Shown here piece after piece: positions 49,301 through 57,804 of a DNA stretch of 64,000 bases. Under the pieces are notes generated by a model, which worked only from the letters and a program-made list of their open reading frames with translations, had not been told where the DNA came from and ran no database searches. This stretch comes from Balneolales bacterium (GTDB lineage Bacteria > Bacteroidota > Rhodothermia > Balneolales > Natronogracilivirgulaceae). The position numbers and the translations under genes are program-made. The stretch is from NCBI GenBank assembly GCA_007132975.1, contig SLNO01000050.1, forward strand, positions 1 to 64,000, read 5' to 3'. The first letter of the stretch is position 1. Each line of letters begins with the position of its first letter.

Positions 49301-50531
49301 GGACACCAAACACCGACGTGTACGCTATCTGCTCAATGCAACCACCCGGTTCCGGGATTACTTCCCGCCGGAGATCTATGAAAAATCCGAGCTGATCAGC
49401 CGCAGAGGACCCCACAGAGAAATCAGCGTGCCCAACTCCGCCCGTCCCGACGCCCCCAGGGTGCTCTACGTGATCCCGACATTCGGCTGGGAACGCGAGC
49501 ATGTGGCCGGTGGAAACGTGAGCCGGCGCTGCGGCGGCGGACTGCGCGTGTATCTGGACCGGCCCTGGTACTCATCCGGAGAAGGCGAACTACTTGGCGT
49601 GGTCATGGCCGGTTCGGCGCCATCGCCGGGTCCGAGTCTCGCAGCGCCAACGATTCCAACGGTGCCCCAACCCGCGAGGCTTCAGTTTACCGCTCCGGGC
49701 TTCACCCCAGACAACCCGCTTCGGCTGCTCACCACCCAGTGCGGCGTTGATCCCATCTGGAAAAGCGAGGATACACCCGCCAACCTGACCCCGATCCATT
49801 TTCCGGAAGCGGCCGCGACCCGTAACGGCCTGACGTTCGAGGAAGTGGACGGCCTGTACGCCTCGGTGGCCGGTCATGAGGTCCATTTTGACACGGAGCG
49901 CGGACTCTGGTACAGCGATATCGTGGTCGACCTCGGCCAGACCTACTACCCGTTCATCCGGCTGGCACTGGCCCGCTATCAGCCCGAGTCCATCGCCAAC
50001 GCGCATCTCTCGCGGGTCGTCCTGGCGGACTTCATCCAGCCCGCACCCGACCGCACCGCTGCCGTCATGCGTCCGACCAAGTCCGAAATCCGCGTCATGG
50101 TCTCGGGTGGATTCGGGCTGAACACCATATCCACAAGTATCGGCCAGAACCCGATCGGACAGCAGGGCCAGGACCCGATCCGGTTCACCCACCGGGTGGT
50201 GGCGACCCTGGAACAGCGTAACCTCGGCTCCTCGGATGCCTGGCTTCCGGCCGCCGATCAGTTCACGGAGGTGGAACTGCCGCCCGTCCAGCAGTATGGT
50301 GGAAGGATGCTGTGGATGACCACGTTCACGCTTGACGAACCTGACAAGGAAGACACCATCATCGCGGCACCGGTTACCGAAAAAGAGTACCGGGTGGTGG
50401 TCAAAGAGTACGAAATGCTCCCGGTGGATCAGCCGCAGCACTCGCTGACAGCAACCACCATCGGCGCCAACATTGGCAAACGGATCGTCTATGCCGATGC
50501 CCTGGAAGTTCCGCCGGCCCAGCAACCCTGA
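46305..50531 (+). CDS. Giant hypothetical protein 2 (~1408 aa), no obvious signal peptide
   Basis: TTG start at 46305 with GGAG at 46295-46298; GRRYRIRARAVDIAGNAIPL, HWMFTPSRELVLVHAVQQPLE, TGRVDFLAEWDEPFDDPTRP, FGDTKHRRVRYLLNATTRFRDYFPP. Confidence 0.9.
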   Translation: MPSQRFLLTALPKTPENWIAGDGLHVSAHFAPRLSNGTQLGQFAGFTAGGISWPETVSGLSFTVDLNGTAYPAEVVSDPDPSLWNHLFRDTTPVHSHDFPDRKELRIRSFPIIQLYDQLKELYEFAAEESPESFIPVRHHHFPRKEFDTRSSTLLDNLVNSAGVLADDTTYRRLDGIVTELMSGTEPYITPQKINQIAQAAAVSPIAVQFHMLQRFYKRPHLQISPPPQLPEIDFHTMLGILEDYPVLMRRLGIVVDLRIDPGAHPPSDGAVSVSVAGDPGGPVTSLQTRYEYDASASIFISRGKDGNVADVRAGRLRLDNPERYRLVQVDADSMALKTVHLLGNLWLRNSHHVGRNYASPQSESLPALRTAGLAVIKPMNVMAIHQSFLTAFNMNTMYLANQPPEAFQHLRFEDVLQGYIVDVFDEDRQTWYSLCRRQGRYRLGAPPVDVVEEDEGFVADSVIAKNADGLEDDLYVHDAVFQWDGWSLVAEKPGNTIIPEEVAGDAEPGSLSHGYERSGRVQQKPPDDFPLEAHFLPQRGSLPKLRYGRRYRIRARAVDIAGNAIPLRPDSGEMSHASNLVRFGRFEPVLPPAILLRTRVTEGESVERMVIRSNYNMTAQEYGSDPDVQQAISAYGHAYLPDNQRHIAPAKTAQITAEMHGEFDEAIGGGQNIQAWFRIAVKERGTFHDTMIVDTSTGQATIPAEGLELITPDNLPPDIEPVQSLEDLNPGDSLATGQYVLHNTNQVRLPYLPDPLAGTAAFRGLPGAGDDSFFVSFNLEFPEAEPFRVVVMEGEGPPQFQASDPDFGPRVLRVYLKKAEIVTVRLSVSLREEDLEKLGIWHWLIDKGLPANTLNQLRSLILRGRHWMFTPSRELVLVHAVQQPLETAGYNSITASKQQIGDTLARLSGSFNFHCKSTGRVDFLAEWDEPFDDPTRPLPQDGVDGREIIHKEGRVLEMPIEPFYEDLDTINFPVNLNAVPNYPYPKQAQSAFYEHDFGDTKHRRVRYLLNATTRFRDYFPPEIYEKSELISRRGPHREISVPNSARPDAPRVLYVIPTFGWEREHVAGGNVSRRCGGGLRVYLDRPWYSSGEGELLGVVMAGSAPSPGPSLAAPTIPTVPQPARLQFTAPGFTPDNPLRLLTTQCGVDPIWKSEDTPANLTPIHFPEAAATRNGLTFEEVDGLYASVAGHEVHFDTERGLWYSDIVVDLGQTYYPFIRLALARYQPESIANAHLSRVVLADFIQPAPDRTAAVMRPTKSEIRVMVSGGFGLNTISTSIGQNPIGQQGQDPIRFTHRVVATLEQRNLGSSDAWLPAADQFTEVELPPVQQYGGRMLWMTTFTLDEPDKEDTIIAAPVTEKEYRVVVKEYEMLPVDQPQHSLTATTIGANIGKRIVYADALEVPPAQQP

Positions 50532-50611
50532 TCGCCAAAACTGATTAACAAGCCTGACCTGCAAAGATGATGAATAGATCTGATCAAAAGACCTGATCAA
50601 CCAGCCCTGAC

Positions 50612-52564
50612 ATGGCTCGCAAGTCCACATATCGGCAACACATCCAAACCGCTCTTCTTGCGGCCGGCAGCCCGTCTATGGCAGGCTGCATACTCATGGC
50701 CGGTTTCCTGATCCTGGCCGGGTCAGCCCATGCCCAGCCGGACCAGCGCGCAACCCGCCCCGTGCAACTGATCTATGGCGGTTACCACAAGATGCACTTC
50801 GAGACGGCGAACCGACAGCATTTCGGTTCCGAACACCCGCTCACACTGTTTCGCTGGGAGCTCCAGCCAACCGTAAGCGCCTACGGCATACCCTTATCCA
50901 TGAGCCTGTTCTACACCACCGAAGACAACAATCCGGGCGGGAACGCCAGCCGGTTCCAGTTCGGGCTCAGCCTCAGCAGCGACCAGCTTGAGCAAACCCT
51001 CCGCGACCGCCTGCAGAACGAAATGCACCAATCCACACGGGAACTGATGGATCTGGAACCGTCATTGGCAACGGAGGCAGATCGCTCACAGATAACCGAC
51101 CGTGTGGACCAGCTGGCCGACCTCCAGCACAACCTGGATGTATCGTCGCGGCGCCTGGACCAGATGCAAAGTCTTGGTTTGCTCAGTTCCACCGAAAGAT
51201 TGGCCATGCGTTTCCCGATGCTGGGCATCGGTGCGGCCTATCCCCACTACTCCCGGTTTGTGATGCAAGGTATCACGGTGAGCGGGTTTCACCTTGAAGT
51301 GCTGCCCGGAAGGGCGTTCCTCGGGACCAATATCGGCAATGTGAGGAATCCCGCCGGAACACCGGGGTTTTCCCGGTTCGGCGTCTTTGAAAACGACCGG
51401 AGGATCTATGCCGGTCGGGTTGGATACGGACGTCCCTTTGGAAGGCATGTGCACCTCATGGGGGTGTACGTGGATGAGTCCCCCGATGATCCGCTGCGTG
51501 ACAATATGGAGGGGCCTGGGCCGCATCCACAAATGAAAAATTTCATCACCGGCCTGAAATTCCGGATGGGTGCCATCCGCGACCAGCTTGACCTGCAGGG
51601 CGAACTGGCGGCGTCATTCCTGACCAGGGATGCCGGTGCGCCGGATATCGCCAACGACGACCTTGCGAGCATTCCCGTTATTTCACCACTGATCGATCCC
51701 AACCTGAGCAGCTCGGCGGATGTTTCCGGCATGGTGGATGCGGCCCTGCGCCTGCCGGGTCCGGGCACAAGACTGCGAGCCGGAATGCAGTACGTGGGTC
51801 CCGGCTACATCAACCTGGCATCCCCTGCCCTTCGCAACGACCTGATCGAGCATATGGGTGGAATTGAGCAATCGTTTGTTCGCCGGCAGGTAACCATCAG
51901 CGCAAACTACAGGGCCGAACGCAACAACATCGACAATCTTAAAAATTTCACTCGGACATCCACCCGGTACGACCTGCAGCTGGCCTTGAATTTCCGTGAA
52001 CTGCCCTGGGTCAGGTTTCAGTACATACCCGTCATCCAGAAAAACAGGGCTCGGGATCTGCCTGCCGGAACGCCCGGCGAATACACCTACAATACCAGGG
52101 TCGTGAATGTCATAAGCGGGTACTCGGTGCCGATCGGGACAGTGGTGAGCACTACCACGGTCAACGTATCCGGACAGTTCGTCAGCACCGACCTTACGAA
52201 TGCGGATGCCACATCCTTGCTGATTGGCCTGAACCAGCATGTGGCGTTTGGCAATGCCACGGTTCACGGCGGATACCAGCGGTTGTCCTTTACCCGGATG
52301 CAATCGACCTCGGTTCGGAATGACTTCACCCTGGGGGGATCCCTGCGCATCCTGGGCATGTGGATGCATGAAGCCGGCTTTCGGAACTCATCCGGGCAAG
52401 ACCAGGTGCGTGTAACCGGTCTTTGGTACCGGAGTTCTGTTCCAATCAGGTACCTGGGGGTATTTGAAGTCATGGTTGACCAAAGCTGGTTCTCAGGCTC
52501 TTTTTTCACTGAGGGCACCTTCAACCAGACACAATTCTCGGCCTCGCTAACCCGGTCATGGTGA
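50612..52564 (+). CDS. Predicted outer-membrane beta-barrel protein with coiled-coil insert
   Basis: Signal peptide ...GFLILAGSAHAQPDQ; LEQTLRDRLQNEMHQSTRELMDLEPSLATEADRSQITDRVDQLADLQHNLDVSSRRLDQM; beta-strand-rich C-terminal half ending in SLTRSW. Confidence 0.7.
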   Translation: MARKSTYRQHIQTALLAAGSPSMAGCILMAGFLILAGSAHAQPDQRATRPVQLIYGGYHKMHFETANRQHFGSEHPLTLFRWELQPTVSAYGIPLSMSLFYTTEDNNPGGNASRFQFGLSLSSDQLEQTLRDRLQNEMHQSTRELMDLEPSLATEADRSQITDRVDQLADLQHNLDVSSRRLDQMQSLGLLSSTERLAMRFPMLGIGAAYPHYSRFVMQGITVSGFHLEVLPGRAFLGTNIGNVRNPAGTPGFSRFGVFENDRRIYAGRVGYGRPFGRHVHLMGVYVDESPDDPLRDNMEGPGPHPQMKNFITGLKFRMGAIRDQLDLQGELAASFLTRDAGAPDIANDDLASIPVISPLIDPNLSSSADVSGMVDAALRLPGPGTRLRAGMQYVGPGYINLASPALRNDLIEHMGGIEQSFVRRQVTISANYRAERNNIDNLKNFTRTSTRYDLQLALNFRELPWVRFQYIPVIQKNRARDLPAGTPGEYTYNTRVVNVISGYSVPIGTVVSTTTVNVSGQFVSTDLTNADATSLLIGLNQHVAFGNATVHGGYQRLSFTRMQSTSVRNDFTLGGSLRILGMWMHEAGFRNSSGQDQVRVTGLWYRSSVPIRYLGVFEVMVDQSWFSGSFFTEGTFNQTQFSASLTRSW

Positions 52565-53553
52565 CCAACTCCTGGAAAATGAAAAAGTACCATACACATA
52601 GTAGAGCCGGGCTTCCATTGAATGTGGAGCCATGGATGATTCTGTGCCTTATCTCCGTGATGCTGCTGCTACCTGCCGCGATGGTAAAATCGCAGGATGT
52701 TGTGGTAGTGCGGATAACGCCGCCTCCCCACAGTCAGCTTAGTGTAGCGGATCTCTGGCGGATTGAGCTGACCAACCTATCACGTCAGCCCCTGAATATT
52801 TACATGATTGGAACTGTGGAGCGCGAAGGCTCGGGGCTGATACTTGAGGCGCGTTCGGCCGCTTTTCAGATAATGACGGGGCTGAATCGTTTGACCGGCA
52901 GTGAAGTGCAGCCGGTGAGGGTGAGTTATGCCGATAATCGGTACCGTGATGCGATTTTTCGCACAGGAAACGTGCCCGCAGGAGATTACTTGCTTTGCGT
53001 CACTGCTTTTGATGTCAACGACGGGCGGGAATTGGGGCGTGATTGCCTGATGCACTCCGTGCAGCCCTTCTCACCACCCAGTCTTGTGGCGCCTGTCGGC
53101 GATATGGTCATTCATCAGCCCTATCCGGTGTTTACCTGGACTCCCCTTGCGCCTATGCCACGGGACGGACTCGTCAGGTATCGGCTCAGGGTGGTGAAGC
53201 TGCATCGTGGACAGCCGCCGGAAGTGGGCCTTCAAACCAACATATCATGGTTCGAAGATCCACAGGTGCTGCAAACATCCTATCCCTATCCGGTCGAAGC
53301 CCGACCCTTTGAAGCGGGCAGCTACGCATGGTTCGTGGAAGCGGTGGATCCGCGAACCGGAAACCTTCTTGCAAGAAGCGAAGCAGACGTATTTCGGTGG
53401 GAGCCTTTCCAGGTGCCATCCATTGCGGATATTACCGCCATCATCACTCCACATGGCATCCCATCCGACCTGTTCGAGGCAATTATGAGGCCCTGTTATG
53501 GGACTCCGGATCCTTTCATGCCGGGCACGGTCCTGGAGTCCTGGCACGAATAA
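52558..53553 (+). CDS. Secreted FN3/TANFOR-like protein
   Basis: 7-bp overlap with the upstream gene; signal peptide; LVAPVGDMVIHQPYPVFTWTPLAPMPRDGLVRYRLRVVKLHRGQPPEVG...AGSYAWFVEAVDPRTGN. Confidence 0.6.
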   Translation: MVTNSWKMKKYHTHSRAGLPLNVEPWMILCLISVMLLLPAAMVKSQDVVVVRITPPPHSQLSVADLWRIELTNLSRQPLNIYMIGTVEREGSGLILEARSAAFQIMTGLNRLTGSEVQPVRVSYADNRYRDAIFRTGNVPAGDYLLCVTAFDVNDGRELGRDCLMHSVQPFSPPSLVAPVGDMVIHQPYPVFTWTPLAPMPRDGLVRYRLRVVKLHRGQPPEVGLQTNISWFEDPQVLQTSYPYPVEARPFEAGSYAWFVEAVDPRTGNLLARSEADVFRWEPFQVPSIADITAIITPHGIPSDLFEAIMRPCYGTPDPFMPGTVLESWHE

Positions 53554-53649
53554 GTCCGGGGGTGCTTGCTGCGGGCGATATGCTTCAGGGCGTCCGGGGC
53601 TAACCCAGATTCAATGGGCATTCTTTTCAAATTTTGCCGGAAAGGACCA

Positions 53650-54333
53650 TCAGCTTCCGAATGTAAATCTGTGACGCGCCGTGGAACGCACGGCCTGTCC
53701 CTGATGCTCGGCGGGATGGAAAAGCCACTGCCTCGCAGCTTCCAGAGTGATCTCCCGGAACCCGTATCCGGCATCGGAGACCACTTCAAATTGTCCGGTT
53801 TGCTGGTTGAACAACCGGATTTCGTCAATTTCGGCTTCTTCGACCTCACCGCGCTCGGAAACCACATAACGGACCACCACTTCCACACGTACTCCGTCCC
53901 GACGTGCCTGCTGCGGGGTGACCGGCTCCACAATGCGCCGCACGTTGGGTGGACGGTCCGGCTGTTCCACAATTTCGCCGGGACCTTCCGGCATTGGTAT
54001 GGGGCCCAACTCCGCATCCTCGTCTATACCTGCAATCTCAAGGTCGTATTCCACATCCACCACTTCCTCATCAGGAATCACAAGCTGGGGACGTGGAACG
54101 AGGGGCGCCACTCGTTCGACTGCTGCCTGCTGTCTTGTTTCGATAAAATCCGGCATGAACAGCGGATCTTCATCGAATCGACCATCAAGCGGCCGGTCCA
54201 CACCCGTACCAGCCGGCCAAAGCCGGAACAGCGCAATGAACAGCAGCAGACTACAGATGACAGCGATCTGCATCCTTTTTAAATAGGCGCTGTTCTTACC
54301 GTCAATTACGTGCAATTGCCTCACATCCACCAA
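53650..54333 (-). CDS. Energy transducer TonB family protein
   Basis: Single N-terminal TM (MQIAVICSLLLFIALFRLW), Pro-rich middle, C-terminal VRYVVSERGEVEEAEIDEIRLF...ITLEAARQWLFHPAEHQGQAVRSTARHRFTF. Confidence 0.9.
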   Translation of the reverse strand: MVDVRQLHVIDGKNSAYLKRMQIAVICSLLLFIALFRLWPAGTGVDRPLDGRFDEDPLFMPDFIETRQQAAVERVAPLVPRPQLVIPDEEVVDVEYDLEIAGIDEDAELGPIPMPEGPGEIVEQPDRPPNVRRIVEPVTPQQARRDGVRVEVVVRYVVSERGEVEEAEIDEIRLFNQQTGQFEVVSDAGYGFREITLEAARQWLFHPAEHQGQAVRSTARHRFTFGS

Positions 54334-54382
54334 AACTGATTTGAGCCGGAGGCCAACTATTCACGATCAGCGCCCGACGGGT

Positions 54383-55318
54383 TTATTTCTTTTCGTAGGA
54401 TTGCAGCGCGGCGCGGATGAAACCGTTATGTGCTTCCAGTTGCTTTTCGGCTTCTTCACGACTGATATTTGCCAGTCCCATCAGCAGCGCAACTTTGACT
54501 TTCCCGCCGGATTCCATCATGAGCTTTGATGCTTCGTCATAGTCGACATCGGTGAACATGCTTATTATCCGCCGGGAGCGTTCCACCAGCTTCTTGTTGG
54601 TCAGCATCAGGTCCACCATCACATTTTCGTACACCTTGCCGAGGCGGACCATGGCTCCGGTGGAGATCATGTTGCAGACCATTTTCTGAGCCGTGGCGCT
54701 TTTGAGCCGGGTGCTGCCCATGATTACTTCGGGTCCCACCGGGACATCGATCATCACGTCGGGCTGCTGCTCAAGTTTTACGCGCTCGGCCGATACGCAG
54801 CAGACCATAATGGTGCGAGCGCCGCGGCGCTTGGCTTCGTCAAGTGTTCCAAGAACGTACGGTGTTCTTCCGCTGGCTGCCAATCCGCAAACGACATCCT
54901 TTTCACTAACGTTCAGATGGGCGATATCTTTTTCACCGTCTTCTGGCAGGTCTTCCGACCCCTCCTGGGCAACGAACATGGCCTCGCGCCCGCCGGCAAT
55001 AAGACCTATGACCTGGTCGGGGCGGGTGCCGAACGTAGGCGGGCACTCGGCGGCATCCAGCACCCCGAGGCGGCCGCTGGTACCGGCGCCAGTGTAAATA
55101 AGCCTGCCACCCTGTGCCAGCGCTTCATGGGCGTAGGCCACAGCCTGGGCAATTTGCTCCTTCCTGCTGCTCACATATTCGGCCACCAGCTTATCCTGCT
55201 CGTTCATCAGCCGCACTATCTCAAGCGGATCCGCCAGGTCGATGTGCATGGTGTCGGGGTTCCTCTGCTCGGTCTCCAGCTTCTTGAGCTGGTTGTAGAG
55301 TTCTTGCTTGTCAGACAA
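54383..55318 (-). CDS. murQ: N-acetylmuramic acid 6-phosphate etherase
   Basis: LTEQRNP-like EQRNPDTMHIDL, GGRLIYTGAGTSGRLGVLDAAECPPTFGT, VCGLAASGRTPYVLGTLDEAKRRGA, GSTRLKSATAQKMVCNMISTGAMVRLGKVYENVMVD. Confidence 0.96.
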   Translation of the reverse strand: MSDKQELYNQLKKLETEQRNPDTMHIDLADPLEIVRLMNEQDKLVAEYVSSRKEQIAQAVAYAHEALAQGGRLIYTGAGTSGRLGVLDAAECPPTFGTRPDQVIGLIAGGREAMFVAQEGSEDLPEDGEKDIAHLNVSEKDVVCGLAASGRTPYVLGTLDEAKRRGARTIMVCCVSAERVKLEQQPDVMIDVPVGPEVIMGSTRLKSATAQKMVCNMISTGAMVRLGKVYENVMVDLMLTNKKLVERSRRIISMFTDVDYDEASKLMMESGGKVKVALLMGLANISREEAEKQLEAHNGFIRAALQSYEKK

Positions 55319-55557
55319 AATGAATACTCCTTTTTTCGTGATTTTTCAGTAACAGATAATATTTATGTCCCAAGTATTCAATATACGCAAGTTGTATGAA
55401 GGCGTTTTAAAAAATCCGGCAACATTTGCTTTCCCCACCCCGGAATGTTACGGCTGCTTCAGGTGTAGTGCCTGAGCATTTCAGCGGGCGTTACCAGAGG
55501 GTTGCGAGTTCGTGCCGCCAGAGGGTTGCGGCAGGCGGCGGCGATGGGTTAGAGGCG

Positions 55558-56271
55558 TTACGGCACGTGCCTCTGGAGGATATCTCCGCGGATCTTCCAG
55601 GGATTATCCCCTGTTTCGATCCAGTAATCGAATATGTGTTCAATTGCTTTGGATCGCAAAATGTCACTGAGCATGTAATTCAGCTCCAGATTGGGATCAT
55701 CGGGGGTAACTGCCAGGCGGATGTCGGTGCTCTTGATATCATCCAGCAGGCGCACATCATCAAGATTGGGAAGGTACTCCACCGGGTTGCAGTAGTATAC
55801 ATTGTCATCAAAGTAATCATCCATGAATGGACGAATCTGGAATAATCCGCCAATGGAAATGGCTTTCTGAATCCTGCCGGGATGCTTGAGAAGGAGATTG
55901 ACGGCGTGATATCCACCCAACCCCACTCCTGCTGTCATAACAAAAAGTTCGTCAGACGATTTTGCGATGAAAGGCAGCACTTCTTCAATGATGTAGTGTT
56001 CGAACTGCCGGTGGCGGTTGATCCTCACCCTGGGTGCGACATCCTTGTTGAGCAAGCTTTCCCTGTCATACGAGTCGATGCAGTAAACGCGGTTGTGACC
56101 ATTTTCCAGCTGAAATGCAAGCGAGTCGATGAGCCCGTTTTTCTCCCATTCGGTGCGCGTGCCGCCATTATCCGGGAAGGCGATGATTGGCGTGCCCTCG
56201 GCACCGTATACCGTAATGGTTGTCTTTCTTCCTAAACTGGGACTTTGCCAGCTGTGATTCTTTTTTTCCAT
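55558..56271 (-). CDS. Alpha/beta-hydrolase-fold esterase-family protein, apparently lacking the nucleophile Ser
   Basis: VYCIDSYDRESLLNKDVAPRVRINRHRQFEHYIIEEVLPFI...VMTAGVGLGGYHAVNLLLKHPGRIQKAISIGGLFQIRPFMDDYFDDNVYYCNPVEYLPN. Confidence 0.75.
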   Translation of the reverse strand: MEKKNHSWQSPSLGRKTTITVYGAEGTPIIAFPDNGGTRTEWEKNGLIDSLAFQLENGHNRVYCIDSYDRESLLNKDVAPRVRINRHRQFEHYIIEEVLPFIAKSSDELFVMTAGVGLGGYHAVNLLLKHPGRIQKAISIGGLFQIRPFMDDYFDDNVYYCNPVEYLPNLDDVRLLDDIKSTDIRLAVTPDDPNLELNYMLSDILRSKAIEHIFDYWIETGDNPWKIRGDILQRHVP

Positions 56272-56408
56272 CGCAGAGGGATTTGGGATAGAACGGAGTT
56301 CGCGAAAAAGCGGATGCTCAGTTATTCACACCGCTTATGGAAAGCTAAAGGATAGCCGGATATTTTAAAAGCTTTTTCCCACTAGTTTTCGGGTGGCCCT
56401 GACAGGCT

Positions 56409-57374
56409 TCAGGACCATCTGGTGTGCCACCATACCCTTGGCAGGATAGCCATTTTCTGTGTAAATGAGAGGTAGGCGCGGCGTGTGTAAACCTGGTAAC
56501 CGTTGGATTCGATCTGGTCCAGGATGCGGGCATAATTGTGGCGGGCAAGGCGAACCGGTACCTGGCTGTCCGGTGAAAGCATCGGAATGCCCTTGTCAGC
56601 ACTGTCGTAATATCTGCGGGCGCGGTCAATCTGAAACTTCATCAGTTCACGGAACGAATCCGTGAGGCGGTGCTCAAAAAGATCTTCCTCAGTAACGTTA
56701 AAAGTTCTGAGATCCTCGGCCGGAAGGTAGATGCGGTCGCGACCAAGGTCCTCCCCCACATCCCTGAGAATATTCGTCAACTGCATTGCTATCCCCAAAT
56801 CCACGGCATGCTGCAGTGCCGATTCATCCTCATAGCCAAAAACCTCACTGATCATGAGCCCAACCACTGACGCCACCTTGTACGAATATTCATAAAGCTC
56901 ATCAAAAGTCTCGTACCGGTTTTTCGTGAGGTCCATGGCAACCCCGTCGATAAGTTCGAAGGGCAACGTTATGGATATGTGGTGGCGCCGAAGCACATCG
57001 GAGAAGGCATAGAGGATCGGGTTGTCACTCGGATTGCCGGCATAGGTTTTCTGGAGTTTTTCCTTCCAGTCCATGAGCGTTTGCTCCACCTCGGACATCT
57101 GAAGCTGATTGCCGGCAACCAGCTCTTCGGCCTCATCGACGACATTGTCCAGGAAGCGGCAGAGTCCATAGATCGCAAAAATGCTTCGCTGTTTGTCGTG
57201 GGGCAAAAACCGGGTGGCCAGATAGAACGTCTTGGCATATTCGCGGGTGATATTGCGGCAATGCACATATGCGCTGCGCAGTTCGGGCTCCGCAATCTCC
57301 TCTGTGACACTCCTGTGCAAAGAGGTTCGCTCGTAAACGGATCTGAAGGACCAGGATGCCAAGGCCTTTGTCAT
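56409..57374 (-). CDS. Phytoene/squalene synthase family protein
   Basis: FAIYGLCRFLDNVVDEAEE and TNILRDVGEDLGRDRIYLPAEDL (two Asp-rich motifs intact). Confidence 0.92.
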   Translation of the reverse strand: MTKALASWSFRSVYERTSLHRSVTEEIAEPELRSAYVHCRNITREYAKTFYLATRFLPHDKQRSIFAIYGLCRFLDNVVDEAEELVAGNQLQMSEVEQTLMDWKEKLQKTYAGNPSDNPILYAFSDVLRRHHISITLPFELIDGVAMDLTKNRYETFDELYEYSYKVASVVGLMISEVFGYEDESALQHAVDLGIAMQLTNILRDVGEDLGRDRIYLPAEDLRTFNVTEEDLFEHRLTDSFRELMKFQIDRARRYYDSADKGIPMLSPDSQVPVRLARHNYARILDQIESNGYQVYTRRAYLSFTQKMAILPRVWWHTRWS

Positions 57375-57804
57375 TTTGTTCCAGATTGGGTTTCAAAAAT
57401 AACAAAAGATGATTTTGCCGGATTTCGTTCCCCCGCAATGGATTTGTTATTTACAGCTGCCAGCTGACAGAAAAACCTTGTTGGCAGAATGAACTCACCT
57501 GGCTGGATTTGATCCAGCCCCTGTCTGTCAGCCAGAGACTGCAATGTTCGTTTCATGGATATATGAACAAGTTGCATATAATTTTTCAGTAAAAATCACT
57601 ATTATTCACAATTAAGTTGAACTTTATTTTGTTGCATATTTAATAAGGGAGGGTGTTGTACGGTCAGCACAATGAATGGGTGAACCGGTGACCTCCCGAT
57701 ATTGTTGCTAAATGCACGACCGACCTGCGATCCATAAATAAATATCGGTTCCTAACATTTACTGATTATTATTACAATCAGTCACTCAAGTCAAAAACTT
57801 ACAC

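Noticed and set aside
41169-50531. Phage tail, contractile injection or Tc-toxin components as explanation of the giant proteins
   Set aside because: No sheath, tube, baseplate, spike, Rhs/YD repeat or AAA+ partner recognised nearby.
40801-53553. Integrative island inserted at tRNA-Ser
   Set aside because: The giant cluster lies on the 5' side of the tRNA, no second copy of the tRNA 3' end was seen, and there is no integrase; adjacency alone is not evidence.
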